From NCBI RefSeq assembly GCF_000004195.4, contig NC_030681.2, forward strand, positions 86,367,539-86,431,538: DNA of 64,000 bases, read 5' to 3'. The stretch's first letter is position 1, and every line of letters starts with the position of its first letter. Below the pieces are notes generated by a model. That model had not been told where the DNA came from and made no database searches. It saw nothing but the letters and a program-made list of their open reading frames with translations. Shown piece by piece: positions 24,178-35,763 of this stretch. Both the position numbers and the translations under genes were made by a program. Origin of the DNA: Xenopus tropicalis (Eukaryota; Chordata; Amphibia; Anura; Pipidae).

Positions 24178-24292
24178 TTCTAAAAATATTAGAGAAAGAA
24201 AGAAAAAATATATATGTAAATGTGTGTGTGTGTGTATACACAGTATATATATATATATACTTTTGCATATATATATACTTTTAAACAATTTA
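24178..24292. repeat. Simple-sequence tracts (TG)n and (TA)n
   Basis: TGTGTGTGTGTGTGTATACA is followed by TATATATATATATA and a second copy of TATATATATACTTTT. The short open frames on both strands here are made of these tracts. Confidence 0.85.
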
Positions 24293-24499
24293 AAAGGGAT
24301 ACTACTGTCTTGGAAATATACTTTTTTTTTTTCCATAAAATTATTTGCATGACTTAACGAATAAGGGTAGCATTTGGAAAGGGTCTGCACCACCATTTAT
24401 TTCCTTTAAGTCATCTGAGCTTTGACTTTGGTAATGCACTTCCTGTATTCATTCATTCATCCCATAGGTTTCGCAAAAGCCTGATATCAGCAATCAAAA

Positions 24500-24911
24500 A
24501 ATTGCATGCTTAGTTCTTCTTAGCTCAGATTACTAAACACGCTCTCCAGTCTAGCAGCCAGTAAGGAGATGGCGTTGCTGGTTTCCAGAGAACTGTCTGC
24601 TCCTATTTTTTTTTTCTACTAACCTACTCTCCTGAGCTCAGCTTAACGAATGCAATGCTTGATCCAAGCAGAACTTCTTAGTAAATTGTGCCTGTTTAAG
24701 CCTGCATTCTTCTTTGCATGAACTTTACAGTGCACATGTGTTATGTGCAGATGGAAATGTCACTGAAGATATGTGAAAGGGAAAGCTGCTAATTGTTTTA
24801 GGAAAATGTGAGGGTTCTAGCAAACGGATGAGATATATGCAGACAATGCATTTGGGTGGGGGACATGTGCATATATTTTGTAGGAAAATATAGGCTTTCC
24901 ATGTCCTTTAA
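24500..24911. mobile_element. T2-type MITE fragment (right end CATGTCCTTTAA)
   Basis: It ends CTTTCCATGTCCTTTAA, the inverse of the left end at 63699 (TTAAAGGACATG). It shares CTCAGATTACTAAACAYGC and CAGTCTRGCAGCCAGT with 63900-63960. The left end is not found. Confidence 0.6.
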
Positions 24912-25364
24912 CTATGTGCGCCAGGGTTCGCTTGAAAAGGCATGAAGAACTTTGGTATTTTTTCAACCTATTATCTATGTAAGTGTAGTAAACTTTCTGT
25001 TAATTGAAGCATTTGATCATTGAAAAACTGCTGAGAAAAATCTGTTGCTTCTTAAATGGTTTGGGCATCTTTAGGGAGTGGGTGTACATTTTGTTTTGTT
25101 ATATATATTTGTTGACTGTTTCATTTTGTATGTTTGTTGTGCATTTACTTTGTTTTTGGGAATCTGTTTCCCTGGTTTTGCTTTTTTTTTTTGCACCATT
25201 TAATATAAACGATAATGTTATTTTGGTCAATATGTACCCAAAGAGTGCAGAGTTGATTTTAATCAAAACATTGTTGTGCGCTATGTGTAACCCTTTCTTG
25301 GCACACTCACTTATTCTGGGCTGTATATAGGCTTAGAACAGAAGATTTGGGTTCCCTTTGCAGA

Positions 25365-26040
25365 TAAAAGGTACCGGGACTGGGATTTTAGTGCAGTGCC
25401 TCCATCTATTGGACACTGAGGAACACACCTCAAGGGGATTTCCACTAGGAAATAATCACACACAGTTTGCAGCAATATCAAACTTTATATAACTGTTGAA
25501 ATAGAATGTAAAACAACTTTAGGGATATTTGATTTATCTGCCCTGAGGAACTTGTGCAGTCTATCCACTGCTGGCACAGTCTCTGTAGGTGCCCAGTCCC
25601 AACTTGGATCCGGATAGACCACAACCCTTTAATCAGTTCAGTCCCTTCGCCAAGAGCTCTTAAGTCCCCCCAGGTAGCGCTACCTGCCCCAGAGTACCTT
25701 CCCCTATGTTCTCACCAGGGGACACACACGGAGATTCCACAGAGGACTTTGTAATCCTTGGCAACCCAGCAGACTCTTCACTTTTCAGTCTGAACTCACA
25801 AAAAGTGGTACTGGCTGCTCACTCTGTATCTCTCTTCCAAAAGCTGGCAAAACACCAGGGGCACCCTTTATCAACTGTTGGGCCTGCCCCCTGATTTTTG
25901 GTTCCAAAGTTAAGCACACCTCCTCCCAGAAGTGCACTGGGGCATCCAGCCAATCGGGTTACTCCCCAGTCTGTAGCTAGGCTGGATGATGTCACAGACT
26001 GAGAAACAGGGGACAGAGTTCTCTGATCCCCTACATATTC
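25365..26040. repeat. Unclassified GC-richer block, probably repeat-derived
   Basis: This stretch (GGTACCGGGACTGGGATTTT to GTTCTCTGATCCCCTACA) stands out from the AT-rich intron by base composition and abrupt edges. I see no terminal repeats, target duplication, reverse-transcriptase motif or splice sites. An old LTR or a diverged DNA element are both possible. Confidence 0.35.
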
Positions 26041-26707
26041 ATACAGAATGAAAGCTACTTTCTACTTATATCTTTTATTTATTCCTTTGTAGGAAAAGCA
26101 TACACATTTATAAGAGGATATAAAACAATTAACAGTTGTGAATTTAACATCTCTGCATGAGAATTAAGTAGGATTTAATTTAAAAAACAAAACACGTTAA
26201 TAGAGTCGAACAGTTTGTACATATAGCTATAGAAAGGTGTTTATTAGAAGACAATTACCTGCTTTCTTCCTGTTTCACCTGAAAAATGTGATATGCTTCA
26301 TAAGAACTTATTTTTGGGTCATGACTTCTTTCCTGCACATTACTGTAAAATTATACAGTTTTGCTTGTACCAACCACAGCTTTAAAACAGCTGGATTCAC
26401 TTTGGTTAATATTTTTTCTTAAATCTTCAAATATGCCTCTTGACCCTCTTTTTGTCATCACATTTTTCGGATCATGCAGTTGGCATATGAGAAATAGCTT
26501 TTGCCATGATAGGGCAGTTCTGTAAGGTTTACAGAAAAAAAATGTAACCTAATTCTTTACAGCTACACGCAGCATCTGGCAATCTCCCTGTAATACCATC
26601 TTTTGAGTGTCAGAGGCACTGCTCATGCTCAGTGTGCTTTGTAGCAGAAAGTGGTGTTTAATCTGTCATAGAAGCTTTCTATATTAATTTATCTGAATTT
26701 TATATTG

Positions 26708-27028
26708 TACAAGTATGGGACCTGTTATCCAGAATGCTCGGGACCTGGGTTTTTCCGCATAAGGAATCTTTCCATAATTTCGATCTCCATACCTTAAGTC
26801 TGCTAAAAATCATTTAAATATTGAATAAACCCAATAGGCTTGTTTTGTCTCCAAAAAGGATTAATTATATCTTGTTGGGACTAAGTGCAAGGTAATGTTT
26901 TGTTATTACAGACAAAAAGATTTCTTAAAAATTAGAATTATTTGCTTATAATGGAGTCTATGGGAGATGGTCTGTAATTCGGAACTTTCTGGATAGCAGG
27001 TTTCCGGACAACATATCCCATACCTGTA
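26708..27028. mobile_element. ACAGGTATGGGACC-end repeat, full length
   Basis: It begins TACAAGTATGGGACCTGTTA and ends AACATATCCCATACCTGTA, 321 bp. All internal blocks of the family are present in order, without insertions. Confidence 0.85.
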
Positions 27029-27203
27029 CTTATACAGTAAACTATTGGGTCCTGAACTCAGATAACAGATATCAACAAGGTCAAGTACTGGTGAAACGAC
27101 ATAAAAAGATTTAGACAACTACTAAATGTTTTTTCAGATGCATGGATCCTAACTGCTAAAGGGCGGTAGTGTCCTTTGTCTGGCACAGTAGCTCAAATGT
27201 AAG

Positions 27204-27803
27204 TACCGTATATACTCGAGTATAAGCCGATCCGAATATAAGCCGAGGTACCTAATTTTACCTAAGAAAACTGAAAAAACTTATTGACTCGAGTATAAGC
27301 CTAGGGTGGGAAATGCAGCAGCTACTGCTAAGTTTCAATAATCAAAATAAATACCAATAAAAGTACATTAAATGAGGCATCAGTGGGGCATATGTTTCTA
27401 AATATTTTTTACAAAGAAAAACAGTAAACTAGCTCTGTAAGTGGAGAAGGTCAAACAAAAACACTATGGTATCAACAATGATGCCTTAATAGTACTACTC
27501 CCTTAGCTCAATCAACAACCAAGCTAAAACACAAAGAGTTAAAATCCTTCAAAACTATGGTTTATATAGAATGTAAAGTGCAATGTATAGTGCAGAATGG
27601 GACAGGTGAGGATGGTAGATGAATTTGGGAGTGGGCCAGGGCACTGGAGGGTCTGGTTGCGGTTGGCCTAATTTGCACCCAAATGACAGAAGGTGCTAGT
27701 TTGGAGGGACCCATGGCACCCGACTCGAGTATAAGCCGAGGGTGACTTTTTCCGCACATTTTGAGTGCTGAAAAACTAGGCTTATACTCGAGTATATACA
27801 GTA
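27204..27803. mobile_element. TACYGTATATACTCGAG-end DNA element, 600 bp
   Basis: It begins TACCGTATATACTCGAGTAT and ends TTATACTCGAGTATATACAGTA. An inner repeat of the motif (GACTCGAGTATAAGCCTAGG) lies near 27287 and another near 27722, giving a double-motif arrangement at each end. It pairs with the copy at 20171-21179. Non-coding; the 108-codon minus-strand open frame crossing its edge is a shadow. Confidence 0.8.
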
Positions 27804-29485
27804 TATCATTTTTAGCCTATGGAGAATGATTGACAGGGCACTTCTCATTTTGCACACAGGAAATATGTCTCCCACTGCATATAAAAATGTTACATGATAG
27901 AAGAAAGACACTGCCGGTTTCTTAGGTACGAATGTGTACGGCCACAGGAACTTTTCTATGAAATCCCTGCCGGGTTTCCCGGGAGTTATCACTGCCAAAT
28001 TCAGTGACATGGAAAGGCACACACATTTAGTGACATCACTAGGCCACGCCTAAATTTGTGGTGGTGTGCTGTATGTTTACACACCTAACTCTGTCTCTTT
28101 CTGAGTCAAATTACCCATCTACGTTACAAATTGGATGCAATTGCGTGGTAGTTCATCTGTTGTCAGTGTTCAGCATATGAGTAATATGAGTAACTCTCTA
28201 GAAGCAAGTGTGCTGCACCTATTGATGCTTGCTGCAAAGGGGTACCTAGAGCTACCGCTTGGCCAGAAGGTGGCAGTAGCTCCAGACACAGCAGCATTAA
28301 TTTTTGATTGGAAAAGAGGAAGGACTGAACAGCACAGAGCGTAACTATACGGAAGTGCAAGGAGCACATTTTGACCCAAATACCTTTGCAAATGACTGCA
28401 GGGTCGGAACTGCACTTGCAGACATACATGTGCCCTTATTTGGTCAACAGGGGCAGTTAAGGATGGCATTGTTTAATCGTTCATTGAAAGGTGAAAAGGG
28501 TATATTTGTCCATATATTCATTGTCTTGATTCACACAACAGTATTTAGGTTAGTAGCTTTAAAATTCCTATCCTATATTCTTTCCTTTAAAACCCAGACA
28601 AGATTGGGATTATATTTTCATTTGCTCAGAGTGCAGTATACACAGTTTTTATCTGCTATCAAATCTTCTGACATGAATGGGATTACATTTTTATTTGCTC
28701 AGAGGGCAATCGCTTGGCTATGTTCAGATGGCAGCTTATGTGGCATAATTCACTTGAAATACTTATTTTTTTATTTTTTTTTGCTTTGTCCTTATAATGA
28801 CTTTTGCTTGCAGACCATCTAAAAAAATATCCTGGGTTTTTAGTTACTATTTCTGACTATTAGAAAGTCAGAATTTGTTTTTGCCTGAAAATAAGCTGCA
28901 GTTATAGGATCTATTATACAATGCTCAGGACCTGGGGTTTTCCAGATAATGGATCTATCCGTTATTTAAATCTCCATACCTTAAGTCTGCTAAAAACCAT
29001 TTAACCATAAAATAAGCCCAATAGGATTGTTTTACATCAAATAATGATAACTAATATTTTAGGATAAAATAAAACAGTGCTGTCCAACTTCTGTGGTACC
29101 GAGGGCCAGAATTTGTCTGGCCGACATGGTGGAGGGCCGATAATGGAAGCCAGTTTTGACCACTCCCCTTTTTTAAACCGCACCCACTTTAAACTACACC
29201 CATATTATCACAAGAGCTTTTAAGACCATCCCCACATTAATGGTGGCAACACAGCAAAAACCCAATGGTTGGTGCTCACTGAAGGGATATCACCCTTCAT
29301 TCATATTTGAAAGAATTATATTATGTCATATTAAGACATACACTTAAATCCATATGCCTCCTCCTCTTCTGTGGATAGCACAGCAACCACCAGCATATAA
29401 TTACACACCTTAGGGAACATATAATGACTATTTCCAAATGCTAACAAACTCCCAGAACAAACCCCTGCCAGGTTCACCTCCCACA

Positions 29486-29693
29486 GGCAGTATAGGGCAG
29501 GGAGAGTAAGGCACACACAGGCAACATAAGAAAAGGCAGAGTATAGCACACACGGGCAGCATAGGGCAGGCAGAGTATGGCACACAAGGGCAACATACGA
29601 AAAGGCAGAGTATGGCACACATGGGCAGCATAGGGAAGGCAGAGTATGGCGCACACAGGCAGCATAGGGGAGGCATAGAGCAGGCAGAGTACC
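29486..29693. repeat. 34-bp minisatellite, array 1 (about 6 units)
   Basis: The unit is like GGCAGCATAGGGCAGGCAGA + GTATGGCACACAAG. Two variants alternate (GGCAACATAMGAAAA and GGCAGCATAGGGCA), suggesting a two-unit higher-order repeat of about 69 bp. It is inverted relative to array 2. Confidence 0.85.
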
Positions 29694-29700
29694 CTCCCCT

Positions 29701-29860
29701 GCGTATGTGTGCCATACTATTCCTGCCCTCCCCTGCCTATGTGTGCCATACTATTCCTGCCCTCCCCTGCCTATGTGTGCCATACTATTCCTGCCCTCCC
29801 CTGCCTATGTGTGCCATACTATTCCTGCCCTCCCCTGCCTATGTGTGCCACATTATGCCT
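29701..29860. repeat. 34-bp minisatellite, array 2 (about 4.5 units, opposite orientation)
   Basis: The unit is TATGTGTGCCATACTATTCC + TGCCCTCCCCTGCC, near-identical between copies. Its complement aligns with array 1 (GTATGGCACACA, GGGCAGG), so the arrays are head to head. At about 29861-29885 a further part-unit flips back. Confidence 0.85.
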
Positions 29861-32800
29861 GCCCTATGGCACACATAGGCAGCATACAGAGACACAATGC
29901 TGGATGTGTCAGAAGAAATGTCTGAGGTGTGAACAGATGAACAATGTGGGTGATTACAGCCTGAGCCTGAGGTGTGAACAGGGCAGGGGGGAAACAATGA
30001 AGGCATTAAAAGGTATGAACAGTACAGGGTATTACATGATTAAACAATACAGGGGGTTACAGCCTGAATCTGAGGTGTGAGCAATGCAAGGGACCAGTTA
30101 ATCTTAGTACTGATACCATTTAAAGCTTACACAAAGGTAAGCCATCAAAGCAGCCAGACAGGTGGGGGGCTACACAGAGGGGGGTCGCGGGCCACCAGTT
30201 GGACAGCCCTGAAATACAAGGTACTTTCCTATTATTGCTCAGAAAAAAAGGAAAACATTTTAAAAATGTAAATTTTTTTATTAAAATGCAGTCTGTGGGA
30301 GACGACGTTCTGGTAATTCGGAGCTTTCTGTATAATGGGTTTCTGAATAATGAATCCCATACCTGTATAGCCACATATTTCTGCTTATGTATTTTCATTT
30401 AGATTTGGGCCACTCTGGTTTAACACATTGATTTGATTCTGGCTTGGTCTCATGTTCTGAATACCCTTTGCAATTTTCTATCACCACCCTGAAGCCTACA
30501 GGCTTGTTAACACATGATAGGAATTAAACCTTGTACCTCTTCTCATCTTTCAAGATAAGGCCACTCATCATGTCTTTTCAAACAGAATGTATGACTGGAA
30601 GGAATTAATATATTCAGGTATGCAGTTTAATAATTAAATATTTGTTTTCAACTCTAAACTAATTAAACATGTGACATAACAAAGTATCCCTACATGGAGG
30701 TTGTTAGGTGGTTTTCTCTCTTTATACTTGGTTATAATCAGAAAAGTCACAAATCTGTAACTGCTTTGAAGGATTCCAGTTCTTTCATTATTTGCATACA
30801 AGACATATTCACTGCCCAGCAATCCATCTTTTAAAAATTGAATGCCATTTTCCTGCAGCTAGGTTTAGCTCTTTATGGTGCTTTACTACAATGTAGATCG
30901 TATTTCTAGGGAATGTGTAGCATGTTTTAAAGCCGCCCTTTTATCTGATAGGATTCATGTCAAACAATAGTTGTCAGAAAAATGACAGATAAAAAAAGCA
31001 CTTTAACAGGTTTACTTCAGGACTGTGTTTTAGATCGGAAGGCACAGTGTAGTGGTATGCATTTTTATTTTTGTTAAAGCAAAAATTGTATTCTGACTTG
31101 GCAGCTATAAACAGGATAGTCAAAAGCAAGTACAATTGTAATCTGTTCTATTGATCCTGGTGCAAATGACCCTGCAGGAGCCACAAAAGCTGATAAAATT
31201 TAAACGTGTTTGAATTGCTGCTTTTGTGCTCCAACACTGCAAAGATCTTCAATTGCATGTGTGAACATGGCATGATACTATTAAAGTGCTAAATGCAGAA
31301 CTATTTTTAAATCCTTGTTTTGTATAAAAAGCATGACGTCTTGAAGAGGGCACCAATTAAACATACAAACAAATATTGTACTTGCTTTGAATTTTTAACA
31401 TCATATTTTTTTTTTGATAATCAGTGTTTCAGCAGTTCTCTGACATTGGATAATTGTTTTTTACCCCAGCTGTGCCTCTCTTATGTTTCTATGATTTCTG
31501 TTATGACCTTGTTATTTCATACATCTGCCCAGGAAAAGAGAACCTTTTAATTCAAAACACCAGATTATTTTTTTTTACCTTTAACACTACAGATTTTAAT
31601 TATTCTAGAATAGAATACAGAGAATGTAACTTGATAAATTGGTGCATACTAAACATATTAGGTTTATGCTTTGGAAGGAATGTCACTGGACTCGGACACC
31701 CAGGGTGACCTTCCTCTATATTTGGTTACTATCTTGTTCCGTAAATAAATGATGTCTTCACTGAGCTCTCAGCCACCGTGGGTGAAACAGGGGAGAGCCT
31801 TGTGGAAGAGAAGTAGGAGGAGTAGGCAAACAGATGGTCGCACGGGAGGCAGTACAGATTCATAATCAAAGAAACAGTCTGTGTCAGGATCAGAAGGCAG
31901 TTTTAACATAGAATGGGTCATGGTCAAGACACTGGAAAAGCACTCTGCAAACAAATCTATTTTAATGGAACTGATAATTGATCATGGAGCAAGAGTGTAT
32001 GAGAAGATGCATGGCAACGTGCAGGGGTGCAAAAGGAGCAGAACAATTTTGATGCACATGATGGCATGCAGGTCATGGGAGCTAGAGTATGGTGGGGAGT
32101 TGCAAATGGAAAGAACTATACATGCTTTGCATTGTAGGCAAGCAAGGAGAATCTGGCAACAGGGCTGCTCTAAGGTACCAGTGGGCCCCCAAAGTTATCG
32201 CAAGATATTTGTAAAAGGGCTACCCTCAAGCAGGAGAACTTGAATCTTTTAAGGCAGGAAAAAAAGGAATAGCCAATAGTTAGTGAAGTAGACATGAAAT
32301 CCGGGCGTGCAGTCCTGAACCAACAGCAATGTAAATAGATAACCCATAATCACAAATATCAACATTTTATTTTAAAAAAAGCCATAAGGAACATTTGTTC
32401 TAATAGAAAATTAATGAATATAATTAATTAACTGATTAAAATTAGGGGTCTGCTATTTCTATGGGATGCTTTATTCAAAGTTTAAACGGTTAAAAGGTTT
32501 GATGGTGGGCCCCGAGTCCTGGTAGTCCATGGGAAATGGTATCTTTTGCCCATTTATTAAAACAGCCCTGTTGGGCAACTTGTGGATGGACTCATATAGC
32601 AGTCTTGATTTACACATTAAATCAATCAAATCTGATTTTATTTTTCTTCTAGTGTTCTGTTCCACAAATCAAAATTATTTGCCGTGGTTTCCTTTTCAAC
32701 ATATACTTTGACCATGTCATAGAATTCAATAATATATGAAAACATGTTACATATTTAGTATAAGAAATAAGGCTATTATTATAAATCCTGATAAAATCAG

Positions 32801-32881
32801 TTGTTACTGAACAAACACAAAATCTCTGTATAGTATGAGGCAGTAGTAAACATTGTCTAATACTTTCTTACTTGTTTTTCA

Positions 32882-33307
32882 TTAAAGGAACAGTAACACC
32901 AAAAAATGAAAAAGCTTTAAAGTAATAAAAATATAATGCATTGTTGCCCTGCACTGGTAAAACTGGTGTGTTTGCTACAGTAACACTACTATAATTTATA
33001 TAATAAGCTGCTGTGTAGCCACGGGGGCAGCCATTCAAGCTTGAAAAAAGGAGAAAAGGCACAGGTTACATAGCAGATAACAGATAAGCTCTGTAGAATA
33101 CAATAGTGTTTTATCTGTTATCTGCTATGTGCCTGTGCCTTTTCTCCTTTGAATGGCTGCCTCCATGGCTACATTGCAGCTTATTTATATAAATTATAGT
33201 AGACTTTCTGAAGCAAACACAACAACTTTTACCAGTGCAGGGCAGCAGCACATTATATTTGAGTTACTTTTATACACTTTCATTTTTTGGTGTTACTGTT
33301 CCTTTAA
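32882..33307. mobile_element. T2-type palindromic MITE (TTAAAGGAACAGTAACACC ends)
   Basis: It begins TTAAAGGAACAGTAACACCA and ends TTGGTGTTACTGTTCCTTTAA, 426 bp, with a TAGCAGATAACAGATAA central hairpin. It is a standard-length member that serves as reference for the expanded copy at 34294-35154. Confidence 0.87.
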
Positions 33308-33387
33308 GGTGGCCATACAGGGCCCAATTTCAGCTGCCGGTATTGGCCCTTTAGACAGATTCGGTAGATTATCTGCCCATGTAAGTG

Positions 33388-33450
33388 TTTATGGATGTAT
33401 GACCTTTCTGATAAAGCTTACTTTTAGTTTTACCTTTCCTTCTGCTTTAA
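33388..33450. mobile_element. T2-type MITE right arm fragment
   Basis: It reads GTTTATGGATGTATGACC, then AAGCTTACTTTTAGTTTTACCTTTCCTTCTGCTTTAA with small changes, matching arms at 2240-2302 and 9575-9640. The left part is missing. Confidence 0.55.
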
Positions 33451-34293
33451 GCTCCAAGTAAAATTACATAATAGAAATCTATAGCATAGTTATTTTTGCT
33501 TATGCAAAGTAAACTACATATCAGCCCTCAAAATGCTGCTTTGGTATGAATACTTGAGTCCTTCAATATATTACTAGGGAATAACTAATGCAAGGTGCTG
33601 TAGTCCAGAAGAATCATGATTGTATTCTTAAAGCAACGTTGTTATAAAATCTTAAGCACAAACTGGGGCCAAGGGAATGCAAGAGGTTCTTCCAGCTAGA
33701 ATCTTGCCTGTTTTGTGTGTTCTCGTCTTCCTATTGTTTTCTCCTGTAATCAGCATCCCCAGATGTATGAAATAAGTCTATATTCAGATAGTTAAGGCTC
33801 ATGCCACATGAAGCGTATGGCGCATATTTTTGGCAAGCCGAAAAACAATTGAATACAATACGCACCATACGCTTGAAACCAGGGCTGTGGAGTCGGAGTT
33901 ACCTGGAGTCGGAGTCGGCAAAAAATGAACCGACTCTGACTGCTACTAAATTTAAATGGGAATAAAAAAAAAAAATAAAGCAAGTTTAAATGTCCCAATT
34001 CACAAACAGTCATAATTAATTACTTCTCTGCTATAAGAATAAAGCCCAATGCACGCAGTGCATAAACGAACACGTTGAGCGACCATGAAGCTTTTCATTG
34101 ACTGTATGCTTCACTAAATGGGACGTAACGCACAGTTAAGGTGCGGCAGCTCCACTGCGTCGTGTTCCTCTGTTACTGGGAACACAATGCCCACTGTGAA
34201 CCTAGCCTAACTCTCACTGATAACTAATTAAGTAAAAAACATTTGCAGGACTAGAAATACTTGTATATGTGAAGGGAATGGATAGTCAATAGT

Positions 34294-35154
34294 TTAAAGG
34301 AACAGTAACACCAAAAAATGAAAGTGTATAAAAGTAACTAAAATATAATGTGCTGCTGCCCTGCACTGGTAAAAGTTGTGTGTTTACTTCAGAAAGTCTA
34401 CTATAATTTATATAAATAAGCTGCTGTGTAGTATGGGGGCAGCCATTCCTGCACTGGTACAGCTGGGGTGTTTGCTACAGAAACCCTACTATAGTTTATA
34501 TAAATACCCCGCTGTGTAGCCCCGGGGGCAGCCATTCCTGCTCTGGTACAGCTGGGGTGTTTGCTACAGAAACCCTACTATAGTTTATATAAATACCCCC
34601 CCTGTGTAGCCCCGGGGGCAGCCATTCCTGCACTGGTACAGCTGGGGTGTTTGCTACAGAAACCCTACTATAGTTTATATAAATACCCTGCTGTGTAGCC
34701 CCAGGGGCAGCCATTCCTGCACCGGTACAGCTGGAGTGTTTGCTACCGAAACCCTACTATAGTTTATATAAATACCCCGCTGTGTAGCCCCGGGGGCAGC
34801 CGTTCCTGCACTGGTACAGCTGGGGTGTTTGCCACAGAAACCCTACTATAGTTTATATAAGTAAGCTGCTGTGTAGCCATGGGGGCGGCCATTCAAAGGA
34901 GAAAAGGCACAGGCACATAGCAGATAACAGATAAAACACTATTGTATTCTACAGAACTTGTCTGTTATCTGCTATGTAACCTGTGCCTTTTTTCCAGCTT
35001 GAATGGCTGCCCCCGTGGCTACACAGCAGCTTATTATATAAATATAGTAGTTTTACTGTAGCAAACACACCAGTTTTACCAGTGCAGGGCAACAGTGCAT
35101 TATATTTTTATTACTTTAAAGCTCTTTTATTTTTTGGTGTTACTGTTCCTTTAA
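34294..35154. mobile_element. T2-type MITE expanded by internal tandem repeats
   Basis: Its ends TTAAAGGAACAGTAACACCA and TTGGTGTTACTGTTCCTTTAA match 32882-33307, but the length is 861 bp instead of about 420. The excess is five extra copies of an 89-bp piece of its own left arm (34441-34887). It is inserted in the hAT-like element. Confidence 0.9.
34352..34887. repeat. 89-bp tandem array inside a T2-type MITE
   Basis: Successive AGCCATTCCTGCACTGGTAC boundaries fall at 34441, 34530, 34620, 34709, 34798 and (changed) 34887, a period of 89-90 bp. The stretch at 34352-34440 is the original arm. Each unit carries GTTTGCTACAGAAACCCTAC and CCGCTGTGTAGCCCCGGGGG. A minus-strand 72-codon open frame is a by-product of the array. 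Confidence 0.9.
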
Positions 35155-35763
35155 GACTGAAGCTTTAAAACATTTGAAAAACTGCTGTAATTCAGCTGTA
35201 ATGTTAGCTTAAACTTTAAACATGACTATGGGATTCTAGGGAAATCATTAGGAGTAGGAGTATAGATAAAATTGTCTATCAGTTTATTATCAGTTCAGTT
35301 GTGTTTTAAGTGCCCCTTCCCCTTCCTGGATGTATAAAATACATTAGCATATTAAAAACAGAGGAGTCGGAGTCGTGGAGTCGTAGTCGGAAGTATCAGA
35401 AACTGAGGAGTCGGAGTCGGAGAATTTATCTACCGACTCCACAGCCCTGCTTGAAACTCCCCCTACCTGTGCCTGCACCTGAATGAATTGAATATGCTCA
35501 GGTGCAGGCACATGTAGCCGATATCCGCATAAAAACGCGAGAAAATGCAGTCTCATGTTTTTAGGCAGATATCAGCTACATGTGCCTGCACCCGAGCGTT
35601 TTCAATTAATTCGTATGCAGGCACAGGTAGGAGTGTATGGAGCATATTTTCTGCAAGCGTTTTTCAGCTTTCCCAAAATATGTGCCATACGCTATGTGTT
35701 TGTGTGTTTACAATATAACAGGGTAATATTGACTTTAAAATAACAGCTAGTTTGAGGCGCTGT

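Larger units (their letters stand above)
29075..30211. mobile_element. hAT-like non-autonomous element with internal minisatellites
   Basis: It begins CAGTGCTGTCCAACTTCTGT and ends CCAGTTGGACAGCCCTG. Flanks AAATAAAA (29067-29074) and AAATACAA (30212-30219) form an 8-bp target duplication with one mismatch, as expected of hAT. It has no transposase. About a third of it is two opposed arrays of a 34-bp unit (29486-29693 and 29701-29860). Open frames in it that repeat CAILCLP- or CVPYYSCPPLP-like peptides are translations of the arrays. Confidence 0.85.
28899..30367. mobile_element. ACAGGTATGGGATC-end repeat split by a hAT-like element
   Basis: The left half (from CAGTTATAGGATCTATTATA) and right half (to GAATCCCATACCTGTA) are family members separated by 1.1 kb of inserted hAT-like DNA at 29075-30211. 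Rejoined halves would give a normal copy of about 330 bp. Confidence 0.8.
33880..35449. mobile_element. hAT-like element with perfect 8-bp target duplication
   Basis: It begins CAGGGCTGTGGAGTCGGAGT and ends CCGACTCCACAGCCCTG. The target CTTGAAAC is duplicated exactly at 33872-33879 and 35450-35457. About 710 bp remain when the nested MITE (34294-35154) is set aside. No transposase is encoded, so it was mobilised in trans. GGAGTCGGAGTCG motifs repeat near both ends. Confidence 0.9.
33805..35698. mobile_element. Outer palindromic MITE split by a hAT-like element
   Basis: The left arm CACATGAAGCGTATGGCGCA is answered at the right by TGTGCCATACGCTATGTG. The inner part (35460-35640) is itself a palindrome of CCTACCTGTGCCTGCACCTG and its inverse. 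A hAT-like element (33880-35449) interrupts the left arm. Superfamily unknown. Confidence 0.65.

Noticed and set aside
28304..28822. 172-codon open frame on the + strand
   Set aside because: No recognised domain, composition typical of translated intron, strongly hydrophobic from T-rich DNA, and no start or splice context. Probably chance.
29486..29860. Regular 34-bp repeats resembling a CRISPR array
   Set aside because: The units are directly adjacent with no unique spacers, lie inside a hAT-like element, and the genome is eukaryotic.
29331..30080. Several Cys/Pro-rich open frames on both strands
   Set aside because: They are translations of the opposed 34-bp minisatellite arrays in the hAT-like element.
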